Source: Sphingorhabdus wooponensis
GTDB lineage: Bacteria; Pseudomonadota; Alphaproteobacteria; Sphingomonadales; Sphingomonadaceae
Direction: 5' to 3'
NCBI RefSeq assembly: GCF_003933235.1
Contig: NZ_RWJI01000001.1
Span: 998,001-1,062,000 of the forward strand
Length of the DNA stretch: 64,000 nucleotides
Positions within the stretch are counted from its first letter, which is position 1; each line of letters opens with the position of its first letter. Position numbers and translations under genes: made by a program. Shown in pieces: positions 40,327 through 50,273 of the stretch. Under the pieces are notes generated by a model, which ran no database searches, was not told where the DNA came from, and saw only the letters and a program-made list of their open reading frames with translations.

Positions 40327-41523
40327 TTAAGCCAAATTTAAAGCATCTACCCCCGGCAAAGGCTTGCCTTCCATCCACTCGAGGAAGGCGCCCCCCGCTG
40401 TCGAAACAAATGTAAAATCTTCAGTCACCCCTGCATGAGCAAGTGCAGCAACGGTATCACCGCCACCTGCAACCGAAACCAGTGACCCTTCACGCGTCAG
40501 GGCAGCCGCGGTTCGCGCCAGTGAGACTGTTGCAGCATCAAAAGGTTCAATCTCAAATGCGCCCAATGGGCCGTTCCACACCAACGTCCGGCAGTTTTTC
40601 AATACATCGGCCAATGCCTCAACAGCGGCGGGGCCAACATCCAAGATCATTTCATCCGCGGCTACTTCATGCACATTTACTGTCCGAATTGGCGGATTGG
40701 CACGGAATTCGCGTGACGTCACAACGTCATAAGGCAGATGAACCGTGCAGCCTGCTGAATCCGCCGCATCCATAATCGCATTGGCTTGATCCGCCAGATC
40801 ATGCTCACACAAGGATTTCCCGACATTGACGCCGCGCGCAGCCAAAAAAGTATTCGCCATGCCGCCACCAATAATCAAATGATCAACCTGCGTTACCAAA
40901 TTGTTCAGCACGTCAAGTTTTGTCGACACCTTTGCCCCGCCTACAACAGCCGCCACAGGATGCTCGGGCGCGCCTAAAGCAGCCTGAAGCGCCTTCAACT
41001 CTGCCTCCATCGCACGTCCAGCAAAAGCAGGTAGGACATGCGCAAGGCCTTCGGTCGACATATGCGCACGATGCGCCGCCGAAAATGCATCATTTACGTA
41101 AAAGTCACCATTGGCAGCCACAGCACGCGCGAGTTCAGGGTCATTTTTTTCCTCACCTGACCAAAAGCGTGTGTTTTCGAGGAGCGCGATATCGCCATCT
41201 GCCAATATCCCAACAGATTGCGCAACCACATCGCCCGTTATTTCCGGTACAAACATGATCTCGCGACCAAGCACTTCTTGCAAGGAATCAAGCACCATAG
41301 ATACGGACATTTCGCTATGCTTCGCTCCCTTTGGGCGACCGAAATGTGCGAGCAGAAGGACCTTAGCCCCCTTATCCGCCAGCTCTAGGACTGTCGGCAA
41401 CAGCGCACGCATGCGTGTCTCATCCGTCACCCGCCCGTCGGCCATAGGCACGTTCAGGTCAACACGCACCAAAGCACGTTTGCCCTTGATATCGCCGAGG
41501 TCGTCGAGCGTGCGGAATGCCAT
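40327..41523 (-). CDS. pgk: Phosphoglycerate kinase
   Basis: Glycolytic kinase interconverting 1,3-bisphosphoglycerate and 3-phosphoglycerate with ATP. The 398-residue protein has [12 protein letters not shown] near the N-terminus, [56 protein letters not shown] and the nucleotide-site [11 protein letters not shown]. Lies 10 bp downstream of gap in the order tkt-gap-pgk. Confidence 0.97.
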   Translation of the reverse strand: MAFRTLDDLGDIKGKRALVRVDLNVPMADGRVTDETRMRALLPTVLELADKGAKVLLLAHFGRPKGAKHSEMSVSMVLDSLQEVLGREIMFVPEITGDVVAQSVGILADGDIALLENTRFWSGEEKNDPELARAVAANGDFYVNDAFSAAHRAHMSTEGLAHVLPAFAGRAMEAELKALQAALGAPEHPVAAVVGGAKVSTKLDVLNNLVTQVDHLIIGGGMANTFLAARGVNVGKSLCEHDLADQANAIMDAADSAGCTVHLPYDVVTSREFRANPPIRTVNVHEVAADEMILDVGPAAVEALADVLKNCRTLVWNGPLGAFEIEPFDAATVSLARTAAALTREGSLVSVAGGGDTVAALAHAGVTEDFTFVSTAGGAFLEWMEGKPLPGVDALNLA

Positions 41524-41533
41524 GGATTAATCC

Positions 41534-42541
41534 TTACAGAAATTTGGCAATGACACCGGCTGTATCAACCATTCGGTTGGAGAAGCCCCATTCATTGTCA
41601 TACCAGCTCAACACACGCACCAGCTTACCGTCAATGACGGCAGTTTCCAAGCTGTCGATAGTCGAGCTTGCTGGGCAATGGTTATAGTCAATAGAGACCA
41701 AAGGCTCATCCGAATAAGCCAACACGCCTTTCAAAGCGCCTTCTGAAGCCGCTTTCAATAGAGCATTCACTTCCTCAACACTTGTGTCACGCTTTGGCGT
41801 GAAGGTCAGGTCGACGATGCTGACATTTGGCGTTGGCACGCGGATGGCGGAACCGTCCAGCTTACCTTTGAGTTCTGGCATAACTTCGCCAACGGCGCGC
41901 GCAGCACCGGTAGTGGTGGGGATCATAGACATGCCAGCAGCGCGTGCGCGGCGCATATCATCATGGATTTGGTCGAGGATCTTTTGATCATTGGTGTAGC
42001 TGTGGATCGTTGTCATCAATCCGCGCTCGATGCCGATGGCATCGTTCAGGACCTTCGCCATTGGCGCCAAGCAATTGGTGGTGCAGCTTGCGTTTGACAC
42101 GATGATATCAGCGGCGCTCAAAACGTCATGATTGACGCCAAAAACGACCGTCTTGTCTACATTCTTACCAGGAGCAGAGATCAGGACGCGCTTTGCGCCT
42201 GCCGCGAGATGCTTTTCGGCGCTGACGCGATCCGTAAAGAAGCCGGTGCATTCCAGCGCAATATCGACGCCATTAGCGGCGTGCGGCAAATTGGCTGGGT
42301 CACGTTCTGCAGTTACATGGATACGCTTGCCGTTAACGATGATGTCATTGCCATCTGCCTCTACTGTCCCGGGGAACGGGCCGTGTACGCTGTCACGCTT
42401 GAACAAAAGAGCATTCGCCTTGGCCGGTGCAAGATCGTTAATCGCGACCAGTTCCAGATCATGGTCATCGCGTTCCAATATCGCGCGGGCGACCAAACGA
42501 CCAATACGACCAAAACCGTTAATTGCTACTTTCACTGTCAT
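41534..42541 (-). CDS. gap: Glyceraldehyde-3-phosphate dehydrogenase
   Basis: Oxidises glyceraldehyde 3-phosphate to 1,3-bisphosphoglycerate with NAD. The 335-residue protein has the Rossmann start [16 protein letters not shown], the catalytic Cys in [16 protein letters not shown], the His in [11 protein letters not shown] and the C-terminal [15 protein letters not shown]. The first beta strand ends at an Asn-Asp (AINDL), as in NAD-using forms. Lies 11 bp after tkt and 10 bp before pgk. Confidence 0.97.
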   Translation of the reverse strand: MTVKVAINGFGRIGRLVARAILERDDHDLELVAINDLAPAKANALLFKRDSVHGPFPGTVEADGNDIIVNGKRIHVTAERDPANLPHAANGVDIALECTGFFTDRVSAEKHLAAGAKRVLISAPGKNVDKTVVFGVNHDVLSAADIIVSNASCTTNCLAPMAKVLNDAIGIERGLMTTIHSYTNDQKILDQIHDDMRRARAAGMSMIPTTTGAARAVGEVMPELKGKLDGSAIRVPTPNVSIVDLTFTPKRDTSVEEVNALLKAASEGALKGVLAYSDEPLVSIDYNHCPASSTIDSLETAVIDGKLVRVLSWYDNEWGFSNRMVDTAGVIAKFL

Positions 42542-42552
42542 AACTGCTCCTA

Positions 42553-44511
42553 TCAGCCCAATCGGGCGACAATTTGCGGGGTGATCTTGTCAGCCGTCAG
42601 GCCAAAATGTTCGTAAAGCGCGTCAATGGGGGCAGAAGCGCCAAAGCTATCGATACCAATACGAAGTCCGTCGCCGACATAGCGCTCCCATCCCATGGTT
42701 GTCCCAGCCTCAATGGAAACACGCAGCGTATCTGTGGGTAACAGCTCAGACTTGTACGACGCGGGCTGCGCATCAAACCGTTCCCAGCTTGGCATTGATA
42801 CTACGTCCGCACCAATGCCCTGTGCTTCGAGCTTATCCGCTACCACAGTGGCGATTTCGACTTCAGAGCCGGTCGCAATCAGAATAGCTTTACGCGGGGC
42901 GGTTGCGGCACGCAGCCTATATGCGCCCTTGGCAGAAAAATTCTCGCTAATGTCCGTACGCAATTGCGGCAGATTTTGCCGTGAAAGTGCAAGTACCGAA
43001 GGCGTGGACGCACTTTCAATTGCCAAGGCCCAGCATTCTGCTGTCTCAATCGTATCACAGGGCCGGTACACATCCAGGTTAGGGATAAGCCGCATCGACA
43101 TAATCTGTTCAATGGGCTGGTGCGTCGGGCCGTCTTCGCCAACGCCTATAGAATCGTGCGTCATAACGTAAATGACACGGGTTTCTTGCAATGCAGACAA
43201 TCGGATGGCTGCACGACAATAATCCGAGAAGATCAGGAACGTACCACCATAAGGTATGATGCCGCCATGAAGCGCCATGCCATTCATCGCCGCAGCCATG
43301 CCAAACTCGCGAATGCCATAGTTCACATAGCGACCCGAATAGTCGTTTTTATCCAGAGTGTTGGTGGACGCAGTGCGGGTAAAGTTAGAACCCGTCAAAT
43401 CCGCAGACCCCCCCAACAGCTCCAATATAGCTGCTGTTGCCGCGGTCAACGCGATTTCAGATGCCTTACGGGTCGCAATTTTCTGTGGTGCGGCAATCAA
43501 ACTATCAAGATGAGGCTTTAGCCAGGCACCGTTCGGCTCTCCGGACATTGCCGTTTTGAACGCCGCTGCATTTGCAGATGCTGCCAACCGCGCATTCCAC
43601 GCCGCATGCGCCGCTGCACCTGCTTCGCCCGTTGCGCGCCATGCCGCAAGAATATCTTCAGGTATTTCGAATGCGGGATATGGCCAATCTATTGCAGCGC
43701 GCGTCGCAACAATTTCATCTGCGCCAAGCGGGCTTCCATGTGGAGCTTTCGTGCCTTCTTTATTGGGCGACCCCTTCCCAATGAGCGTCCGGCAAGCAAT
43801 CAAAGAGGGACGGTTATCTGCCAACGCCGCCTTAATTGCCCGTTCTATATCGTTGAAATTATGACCATCGCACGCTTCAACATGCCAACCACTGGCAACA
43901 TAGCGAGCGGCAATATCTTCGCTGGTGGATAGGTCAGTCGAGCCATCGATAGTGATGCGGTTGTCGTCCCAGAATACGATCAAACGGCCTAAGCCAAGAT
44001 GCCCAGCGAGACCAACGGCTTCATGGTTAATGCCCTCCATCAAGCACCCATCACCGGCCACAACCCAAGTGCGGTGATCAACTAAATCATCACCAAAGCG
44101 GGCATTCAGGTGGCGCTCCGCCATTGCCATACCAACAGCCATAGCCAAACCCTGCCCCAATGGGCCTGTGGTGCATTCAATCCCGTCGATTAGGAAATTT
44201 TCCGGATGCCCTGCACATGGGCTACCCAGTTGACGGAAATTGCGGATATCGTCGATAGTTGGGCTTGCATAGCCGGTCAGATATAAGGTCGCATAAGCAA
44301 ACATCGAACCATGGCCAGCAGACAAAACAAAACGGTCGCGGTCAGCCCAATTGGGCGCTTTCGGATCGAATTTCAGAAATTTGGAGTAGAGCACCGTTGC
44401 TACATCGGCCATGCCCATCGGCATGCCAGGATGGCCGCTATTTGCGGCCTGCACAGCATCCATGGCCAGTGCCCGAATTGCATTGGCCATTTGCTGGTCA
44501 CTAACGGTCAT
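42553..44511 (-). CDS. tkt: Transketolase
   Basis: Thiamine-diphosphate enzyme of the non-oxidative pentose phosphate pathway. The 652-residue protein has [17 protein letters not shown], the cofactor motif [20 protein letters not shown] through [29 protein letters not shown] and the C-terminal [21 protein letters not shown] at 44511 follows GGGGAAAAG; the 23-codon extension is rejected. First gene of tkt-gap-pgk; about 220 bp separate it from the divergent zapA group. Confidence 0.96.
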   Translation of the reverse strand: MTVSDQQMANAIRALAMDAVQAANSGHPGMPMGMADVATVLYSKFLKFDPKAPNWADRDRFVLSAGHGSMFAYATLYLTGYASPTIDDIRNFRQLGSPCAGHPENFLIDGIECTTGPLGQGLAMAVGMAMAERHLNARFGDDLVDHRTWVVAGDGCLMEGINHEAVGLAGHLGLGRLIVFWDDNRITIDGSTDLSTSEDIAARYVASGWHVEACDGHNFNDIERAIKAALADNRPSLIACRTLIGKGSPNKEGTKAPHGSPLGADEIVATRAAIDWPYPAFEIPEDILAAWRATGEAGAAAHAAWNARLAASANAAAFKTAMSGEPNGAWLKPHLDSLIAAPQKIATRKASEIALTAATAAILELLGGSADLTGSNFTRTASTNTLDKNDYSGRYVNYGIREFGMAAAMNGMALHGGIIPYGGTFLIFSDYCRAAIRLSALQETRVIYVMTHDSIGVGEDGPTHQPIEQIMSMRLIPNLDVYRPCDTIETAECWALAIESASTPSVLALSRQNLPQLRTDISENFSAKGAYRLRAATAPRKAILIATGSEVEIATVVADKLEAQGIGADVVSMPSWERFDAQPASYKSELLPTDTLRVSIEAGTTMGWERYVGDGLRIGIDSFGASAPIDALYEHFGLTADKITPQIVARLG

Positions 44512-44731
44512 TTTCTTTTCCCCAATTGTTACTCCCAAATAGGAGTGGGTGGCGGCACGAGGATATTTGTCCAGCACCACCGAATCGATGCTGCAAACCC
44601 TTGCGGATGCTAGCGCAAAGCGTCAAGTGAGCGGGGGCGCTTTTCCCCATGAATTTCTGCTTATATTCGCGTTCACACATTTGCATTGGGAATAGTCTCT
44701 GCTAAGCTTCCTCAGCAAAGGAAACTAACCC

Positions 44732-44917
44732 GTGATAGAACAACGATTTATTGTCGCAATCGGTCGTATCGAGCGCGCTTTGTCTCGCATCGAAAAATCG
44801 GCAACCACATCTGCATCTGCTGGCGATAGTGACCTTGTCGAACGGCATGAAAAGCTAAAGTCGGAAACGCGCATTGCCATTCAAGATTTGGACAAGATTT
44901 TGGCGAGTGCCCGCTGA
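44732..44917 (+). CDS. Small coiled-coil protein coupled to zapA
   Basis: The 61-residue protein (MIEQRFIVAIGRIERALSRI onward) is charged, with heptad-like hydrophobic spacing suggesting a short coiled coil. A GTG start at 44732 follows AAGGAAA. Its stop overlaps the zapA ATG as TGATG, so the two are translationally coupled. It is not recognised as a named family. The context suggests an accessory of the ZapA/FtsZ ring, by analogy of size and coiled coil to other Z-ring accessories, but this is inference. Confidence 0.7.
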   Translation: MIEQRFIVAIGRIERALSRIEKSATTSASAGDSDLVERHEKLKSETRIAIQDLDKILASAR

Positions 44918-45231
44918 TGCCTGACGTTAAGTTATCTATCGCTGGTCGCGATTATTTCGTCGCATGTAACGCCGGTGAAGAACAGCGCCTGCTGGAACTT
45001 GGAGCCATGGTGGACGCCACGGCGCAACAAGTGTCTGGTGGCGGACGTGGCTTGACAGAAACGCGCGCGCTGCTGTTTTCTGCGCTGATGCTTGCCGACA
45101 GGCTGCATGATGCAGGTGGTTCAGTCGTTGCTGAGAAAGCGGTACCGTCAGCCGCAATGGTGCAATCCGCCGATACGCTAGAACAACTGGCGACCCGATT
45201 GGAAAATCTGGCGCTAAGGCTTGAGAATTAA
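44917..45231 (+). CDS. zapA: Cell division protein ZapA
   Basis: Small protein that cross-links FtsZ filaments at the division site. The 104-residue protein has the ZapA start VKLSIAGRDYFVACNAGEEQ followed by a helix-rich C-terminus, ending in a coiled coil (LEQLATRLENLALRLEN). It is followed at once by the 6S RNA and the 5-formyl-THF cyclo-ligase gene, the widely conserved zapA-ssrS-fau order. Confidence 0.93.
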   Translation: MPDVKLSIAGRDYFVACNAGEEQRLLELGAMVDATAQQVSGGGRGLTETRALLFSALMLADRLHDAGGSVVAEKAVPSAAMVQSADTLEQLATRLENLALRLEN

Positions 45232-45249
45232 CGTAAGTGGCTTATATTG

Positions 45250-45430
45250 GTTATTGGCGGAACTGTCCGGCACGAACTGATGAGAACATCCCTGAGGCGA
45301 TTATCTATCTAAGGGAGCTGTCCCTGCTTGGACCGTTTGGGAAACCTTAAGGTCCAGATCACACGGTGCCCACCTGACGTCCTGGCGTCAGAGGATATTC
45401 CGGGAAACGACCCATGATGGTTCCGCCAAC
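45250..45430 (+). ncRNA. ssrS: 6S RNA
   Basis: The spacer between zapA and the fau homologue is where 6S RNA sits in most proteobacteria. The closing stem is visible: TTGGCGGAAC (45254-45263) pairs perfectly with GTTCCGCCAA (45420-45429). Inside are further complementary GC-rich arms around a large open region, and the segment ACGGTGCCCACCTGACGTCC followed by a short hairpin, typical of the alphaproteobacterial 3' part. The RNA mimics an open promoter and binds sigma70 RNA polymerase. Exact ends are estimated from the stem. Confidence 0.8.
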
Positions 45431-45447
45431 ATTTTTCGGGAAAAATA

Positions 45448-46017
45448 GTGCAGCCAGATTTTGACAAGCAGTCGCAGCGGTTGGAATTCCGTAAAAAGCG
45501 TGACCAGTTTGTGGACGCACTGTCGCCACAGGATCGCGCCTTAGCCTTCTCCAAAGTCCCAAGCCCTTTGGCGCAATATCTTTTGCCCGGTAAAATAGTG
45601 GCGGGATACATTGCCATCGGCTCTGAAGTAGATCCCGCCGCGTTGTTGGCTCAGGCCCATAAAATGGGCTGCGATATTGCCCTACCCCATGTCACGAGCA
45701 AGGCCGCCCCAATGCGCTTCCTGCGCTGGACGCCGGGTGACAATTTGGTTCCCGGTCCCTTTGGATTGCTGCAGCCATCAGAGAACGCCCCCCCTTGCAC
45801 ACCAGACATCGTTCTAACGCCCTTAGTGGCCTTTGACGACCGGTTGATGCGGCTTGGGCAAGGCGCCGGCCATTATGACCGCGCTTTGAGCGTGTTGGAG
45901 CAAGCCATTGCTGTTGGACTTGCGTGGTCAGTGCAACATGCGCCTATCCTCGCATCGGACATTTGGGATATGCCTTTGCACGCTATACTCACCGAAAAAT
46001 CATGGATCACCATATGA
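45448..46017 (+). CDS. fau: 5-formyltetrahydrofolate cyclo-ligase
   Basis: Converts 5-formyl-THF to 5,10-methenyl-THF using ATP, returning folate to one-carbon metabolism. The 189-residue protein has RLEFRKKRDQF near the N-terminus, the substrate segment GSEVDP, LTPLVAFDDRLMRLGQGAGHYDRAL and the closing WDMPLHAILTE. The start is a GTG at 45448, 18 bp after the 6S RNA closing stem, so it may be transcribed with the 6S gene. Overlaps the DUF2842 gene as ATGA. Confidence 0.93.
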   Translation: MQPDFDKQSQRLEFRKKRDQFVDALSPQDRALAFSKVPSPLAQYLLPGKIVAGYIAIGSEVDPAALLAQAHKMGCDIALPHVTSKAAPMRFLRWTPGDNLVPGPFGLLQPSENAPPCTPDIVLTPLVAFDDRLMRLGQGAGHYDRALSVLEQAIAVGLAWSVQHAPILASDIWDMPLHAILTEKSWITI

Positions 46018-46250
46018 CTACACCACTTAAGCAACCCACTTGGCGGAAACCTGCCGGCATGCTGGCGATATTAGTGATTATATTGCTCTGGTCAGGTATC
46101 ATTGTCAGCGCATCCGACTTTATCGGAGCGCAAAACATCGCAATCCAGAGCATTATCTATCTGGTCGCAGGAATCATATGGATCGCGCCAATGCGCCCAC
46201 TGATGATTTGGATGGAGACGGGATCTTTCCGCGCACCACCTCAAGCCTAA
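46014..46250 (+). CDS. DUF2842 family membrane protein
   Basis: The 78-residue protein starts MTTPLKQPTWRKPAGMLAIL and has two membrane helices (about residues 13-32 and 41-60) ending in a short polar tail, the pattern of DUF2842, found in alphaproteobacteria and of unknown function. Its ATG overlaps the fau stop (ATGA). The longer in-frame ORF from 45924 overlaps fau and is rejected. Confidence 0.8.
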   Translation: MTTPLKQPTWRKPAGMLAILVIILLWSGIIVSASDFIGAQNIAIQSIIYLVAGIIWIAPMRPLMIWMETGSFRAPPQA

Positions 46251-46264
46251 AAGCTTGAAAGAAG

Positions 46265-46341
<77 letters not shown>

Positions 46342-46360
46342 TAACTTGCGGTGGGGGCGC

Positions 46361-46387
46361 ACTATAAGCGGCGCAAGATTCTGTCAA
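46361..46387 (-). promoter_or_regulatory. tRNA-Asp promoter
   Basis: On the minus strand TTGACA (46387-46382) and TATAGT (46366-46361) are separated by 15 bp, about 20 bp upstream of the mature tRNA 5' end. Both hexamers are close to sigma70 consensus, but the spacer is short, so the call is moderate. Confidence 0.55.
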
Positions 46388-46604
46388 CGCCATTTGTCAT
46401 AAAAGGACATATTCAACGAAATCACCTGTTATTACAATTAGACAAGATCATTGGAAATGCTGGCAGTCGAGACAGAAACGCTAATTTAAGTATATGTTAA
46501 ATAGTATTTTTGATTGCTATTCACAAGCCAATGTGGTGATGCAGCAGCACCAAAAGACAGCGAACGCGTCCGAAACCCCAAAAAGCGCAAAGCCGCCTTG
46601 CAAA

Positions 46605-47867
46605 TTAATCTGCGAACAACAAAACGGGGGTCTCAATGAGTTTTTTGAGAGCCTGAACATAACTGGCGGCATCCCACCCGTCGACGACACGGTGGTCGCA
46701 ACTAATCGACAGGTTCATCAATTTACGCGCCTCGATAGTGTCGCCGACGAACATCGGGCGTTCGACAATCTTATTCGGGCCGATAATAGCCACTTCAGGT
46801 CGATTGATAACGGGCGTGGTCGTAATACCGCCGAGTGGGCCCAATGATGTAATCGTCAGGGTCGAGCCAGAGAGTTCCTCGCTTTTTGCAGAGCCGCTGC
46901 GTGCCGCATCCGCCAAGCGCGCAATTTCAGTCGCCAATTGCCAGATATTCCGGTCCTGCGCATCTCGTATGACAGGCACCATCAAGCCCGATTCTGTCTG
47001 TGTTGCCATACCCAAATGGACGGCGCCATGGCGGGTGACAACACCTGCTTCATCATCGAAACGCGCGTTAATCATTGGAAATTGCGGAATGGTCTTACAA
47101 ATAGCAACGATCAGCATCGGCAACATCGTCAGCTTTGGCTTTGCCCCGCGATTTGCGTTCAAATCGGCGCGCATAGCTTCAATTGCCGTGACGTCGATTT
47201 CCTCGACATAGGTGAAGTGCGGAATGTGCCGTTTTGACGCCGCCATATTGTCGGCAATCCGGCGACGCATACCGATGACTTTAATGGCTTCATCGGCGCG
47301 GCGGGCATTTGCGTGCGCAGGGCGATAGCCCAACTGTGATCCATAGGTAAGAAACGCATCAAGGTCTGCATGCCGAACATGCCCACCTGCCGCCTTGACG
47401 TCAGTCAAATCGACGCCAAGGTCTTTGGCACGTTGACGCACAGCAGGCGACGCAGTGAGCTTATCGGCGGCGGACATGGAATGCTGCGCTACTGCTGGCG
47501 CAAAAGATTGCGGGGTTATCTCTGCTATAGCAACAGGCTCCGGCGCATGTGGATTTTCATCCTCGACCACGGCCAATATCGGTTCTGCTATTGTCGCTGC
47601 TGCCAAAGGTGGATTGCTGCTATCGGCAGCGATCTCAATCTCGACAAGCATCGCGCCAATGGCAATCACATCACCCGCCTCGCCCGCGATCTTTGTAACC
47701 ACACCTGAAACGGGGCTTTCCATTTCAACCGTTGCTTTGTCGGTCATCATGTCGGCAAGCGGTTGGTCTTCCTTGACATTGTCACCAACCTTCACATGCC
47801 AAGCGACGATTTCGGCCTCTGCGATACCTTCACCAATGTCGGGCAAGTTGAATGTAAATTTCGGCAT
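46605..47867 (-). CDS. bkdB: Branched-chain 2-oxoacid dehydrogenase complex, dihydrolipoyl acyltransferase E2
   Basis: Core subunit that accepts the acyl group on lipoate and passes it to CoA. The 420-residue protein has one lipoyl domain (lipoyl Lys in MTDKATVEMESPVSG), an E3/E1-binding domain near residues 135-175 (SPAVRQRAKDLGVDL), and the catalytic domain ending SCDHRVVDGWDAASYVQ with the active-site His. The IPHFTYVEEIDVTAIEA segment is typical of branched-chain E2s. It is the third gene of an E1alpha-E1beta-E2 operon; the E3 gene is not here. A pyruvate-type specificity is less likely given the split E1 and its sequence type. Confidence 0.9.
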   Translation of the reverse strand: MPKFTFNLPDIGEGIAEAEIVAWHVKVGDNVKEDQPLADMMTDKATVEMESPVSGVVTKIAGEAGDVIAIGAMLVEIEIAADSSNPPLAAATIAEPILAVVEDENPHAPEPVAIAEITPQSFAPAVAQHSMSAADKLTASPAVRQRAKDLGVDLTDVKAAGGHVRHADLDAFLTYGSQLGYRPAHANARRADEAIKVIGMRRRIADNMAASKRHIPHFTYVEEIDVTAIEAMRADLNANRGAKPKLTMLPMLIVAICKTIPQFPMINARFDDEAGVVTRHGAVHLGMATQTESGLMVPVIRDAQDRNIWQLATEIARLADAARSGSAKSEELSGSTLTITSLGPLGGITTTPVINRPEVAIIGPNKIVERPMFVGDTIEARKLMNLSISCDHRVVDGWDAASYVQALKKLIETPVLLFAD

Positions 47868-47871
47868 CGCG

Positions 47872-48900
47872 TCAGTCCTTCATGATCTTGTCAAAGGCGC
47901 GGGCAAGCCGCACGGGTCCGGGGAAATAGGCCCATTCAAGGCTATGCGGATAAGGCGTGTCAAAACCCGTCACGCGCTCGATCGGCGCCTCGAGATGGTA
48001 GAAGCAACGTTCCTGCACTTGCGCTGCCAATTCGGCGCCAAAGCCGCTGGTCCGCGTCGCTTCATGCACCACCATACATCGGCCTGTTTTCTTAACCGAC
48101 GCCTCGATGGTTTCAATGTCGAGCGGCAGCAAGGTGCGCAGGTCAATGATTTCGGCGTCAATCCCATGTTCGGCCACGACCGCCTTTACGACATGCACCA
48201 TCGTACCATATGTCAAAACGGTAAGCGCCTCGCCTGCGCGCACGACCGCAGCCTTACCAAGATCAATACGATAATAGCCTTCGGGAACCGCGCTGCCGTC
48301 ATGCTTTGACCATGGCTCCACAGGTCGATCATAATAGCCGCTGAACGGGCCATTATAGATGCGCTTGGGTTCAAAAAAGACAACTGGGTCATTGTCCTCA
48401 ATCGCCGCAATCAAAAGGCCTTTAGCGTCGTAAGGCGTCGCCGGTATCACGGTCTTTATACCGCAGACATGGGTAAATAAGCTCTCGGGGCTTTGGCTAT
48501 GCGTCTGCCCGCCAAAGATGCCGCCGCCAAAAGGCGAACGCACCGTCATGGGGCAAACGAAATCATTGGCCGAACGGTAGCGCAAACGCGCAGCCTCGCT
48601 CACCAACTGGTCGAGGCCAGGATAGATATAATCGGCAAATTGAATTTCGGGCACAGGACGAAGACCATAAGCCGCCATTCCGACGCCAACGCCGATAATG
48701 CCGCATTCGCTGATCGGTGTATCAAACACACGGGTCTTGCCATGCTTGACTTGCAGCCCCGCCGTCGCACGGAACACACCGCCGAAATAGCCAACATCCT
48801 CGCCCATAATGACAACATCAGGGTCTTTGGCGAGCATGATATCCAACGCGCTGTTAATCGCCTCAATCATGTTCATTGTTTTTATGGAAGGCTCTGACAT
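47872..48900 (-). CDS. bkdA2: Branched-chain 2-oxoacid dehydrogenase E1 beta subunit
   Basis: Pairs with E1 alpha to decarboxylate branched-chain 2-oxoacids. The 342-residue protein starts MSEPSIKTMNMIEAINSAL and has MGEDVGYFGGVFRATAGL, RVFDTPISECGIIGVGVGMA, EIQFADYIYPGLDQLVSEAA and the C-terminal domain with GAELAAQVQERCF and VTGFDTPYPH. The ATG at 48900 overlaps the E1alpha stop by one base (TGATG). Four bp separate it from E2. Confidence 0.92.
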   Translation of the reverse strand: MSEPSIKTMNMIEAINSALDIMLAKDPDVVIMGEDVGYFGGVFRATAGLQVKHGKTRVFDTPISECGIIGVGVGMAAYGLRPVPEIQFADYIYPGLDQLVSEAARLRYRSANDFVCPMTVRSPFGGGIFGGQTHSQSPESLFTHVCGIKTVIPATPYDAKGLLIAAIEDNDPVVFFEPKRIYNGPFSGYYDRPVEPWSKHDGSAVPEGYYRIDLGKAAVVRAGEALTVLTYGTMVHVVKAVVAEHGIDAEIIDLRTLLPLDIETIEASVKKTGRCMVVHEATRTSGFGAELAAQVQERCFYHLEAPIERVTGFDTPYPHSLEWAYFPGPVRLARAFDKIMKD

Positions 48901-50237
48901 CAACGCGCCTCCCACTCTGGACCAAATTTATCTTCTTGCTCCTCCAACATCTGGGCGCATTGCTCTTTCAAATGCCAAGGCATTTCTTCGAACACATCCT
49001 CAAACATTGTCTCGAACGGATGATGCAAGCCATGGCCCAATATGCCATTTTGCTCGGCCTCTTTTTGAAGAGCCTTCACATGCTCAGACAGCTCAAGGAT
49101 AAGCGCTTCATGCTGCGCCTCACTCCATTTGCCGATCGTTATGAGATGGTCCTTCAACCGCGTGACGGGGTCCCCCAGAGGCCACAACGCATATTCTTCG
49201 GCCGCGCGATATGCGCTCGGGTCATCTGACGTTGAGTGCCCCTCCCCTCGATAGGTAAAATATTCGATTAAAGTTGGACCGCCATTGGTCCGTGCGCGGT
49301 TTGCGGCCCATTGCATCGCAGCGTAAACCGCAAGCGGATCATTGCCGTCAACGCGCAGCCCAGCGATGCCATAGCCAATGGCGCGCGCGGCGAAGGTTGT
49401 CCGCTCGCTTCCGGCAAATCCGGAAAAGGATGAAATCGCCCATTGGTTATTCACAACCTGAAATATAACCGGCGCATTATAGACAGCGGCAAAGGTTAAG
49501 GCGTTGTGGAAGTCGCCTTCTGCCGTTGAACCTTCACCGCACCAAACCACTGAAATACGGGTATCTCCGCGCGATGCAGATGCCATTGCCCAGCCAACGG
49601 CTTGAGGATATTGTGTGGTGAGATTGCCCGATATGCTGAAAAATCCATAATCCTTTGCCGAATACATGATCGGCAGTTGGCGGCCCTTCAGCCGGTCGCC
49701 GCGGTTGGAATAAATCTGGTTCATCATGTCGACGAGCGGATAATCGCGCGTGATCAAAATGCCCTGCTGACGATAGCTTGGGAAGCACATATCATCGGAA
49801 TGCAGCGCCATTGTCGTCGCAACCGAGGTCGCTTCTTCGCCAAAGGACTTCATATAGAAGCTTGTTTTGCCCTGCCGCTGTGCCCGAAACATACGATCAT
49901 CAAAAGCACGCAAAAGCAGCATCTTCCGCAACATGACCTGTAGAGTAGCAACATCAAGTCCGGGGTCCCAACTGCCCGATGCCGCATGGTCATCGCCCAA
50001 AACGCGCACAAGGCCATAGGCCAACGGGTGAATATCAGCCGGCAAAACATGCTCATCTGGGCGCGGATGGGCATCTACCGCAGGCACAATGATATCGCTA
50101 AAGTCGGCAACATCACCGGGGCGGAATTTAGGTTCAGGTATATGCAGATGCAGCGGCGCGAGATTGTCTTTCGTAGATTGCACCATATCCATCTCCGCCC
50201 ACAACCGCCTGAACGACTCAGGCAGTTTATTATCCAT
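48900..50237 (-). CDS. bkdA1: Branched-chain 2-oxoacid dehydrogenase E1 alpha subunit
   Basis: Thiamine-diphosphate-binding half of E1. The 445-residue protein has the cofactor motif GEGSTAEGDFHNALTFAAVY ending in NN, QGKTSFYMKSFGEEATSV, FPSYRQQGILITRDYPL and the phosphorylation-loop-like YRGEGHSTSDDPSAYR. A long N-terminal arm (~100 residues before the fold) is usual for the bacterial branched-chain enzyme. The ATG at 50237 lies only 7 bp after a -10 box, so the message is predicted to be leaderless; no Shine-Dalgarno is present. First gene of the operon. Confidence 0.92.
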   Translation of the reverse strand: MDNKLPESFRRLWAEMDMVQSTKDNLAPLHLHIPEPKFRPGDVADFSDIIVPAVDAHPRPDEHVLPADIHPLAYGLVRVLGDDHAASGSWDPGLDVATLQVMLRKMLLLRAFDDRMFRAQRQGKTSFYMKSFGEEATSVATTMALHSDDMCFPSYRQQGILITRDYPLVDMMNQIYSNRGDRLKGRQLPIMYSAKDYGFFSISGNLTTQYPQAVGWAMASASRGDTRISVVWCGEGSTAEGDFHNALTFAAVYNAPVIFQVVNNQWAISSFSGFAGSERTTFAARAIGYGIAGLRVDGNDPLAVYAAMQWAANRARTNGGPTLIEYFTYRGEGHSTSDDPSAYRAAEEYALWPLGDPVTRLKDHLITIGKWSEAQHEALILELSEHVKALQKEAEQNGILGHGLHHPFETMFEDVFEEMPWHLKEQCAQMLEEQEDKFGPEWEAR

Positions 50238-50260
50238 GTTTGTTATAATATTTCAAACAT
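50236..50260. promoter_or_regulatory. Inverted repeat around the -10 of the branched-chain dehydrogenase promoter
   Basis: ATGTTTG (50236-50242) and CAAACAT (50254-50260) are perfect arms separated by 11 bases that contain the -10 box; the left arm reaches into the E1alpha start codon. A bound dimer here would block RNA polymerase. Candidate operator. Confidence 0.45.
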
Positions 50261-50273
50261 AGCATTAGGTCAA
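50245..50273 (-). promoter_or_regulatory. Predicted leaderless promoter of the branched-chain dehydrogenase operon
   Basis: On the minus strand -35 TTGACC (50273-50268), an exact 17-bp spacer and -10 TATTAT (50250-50245) are followed by only 7 bases before the E1alpha ATG (50237). Transcription starting 6-8 bases past the -10 would begin at or next to the start codon. The promoter is wrapped in two inverted repeats (50263-50289 and 50236-50260). Confidence 0.7.

Noticed and set aside
47455-48309. 284-residue plus-strand ORF
   Set aside because: It is antisense to the E2 and E1-beta genes and has low-complexity Ala/Ser content typical of shadows.
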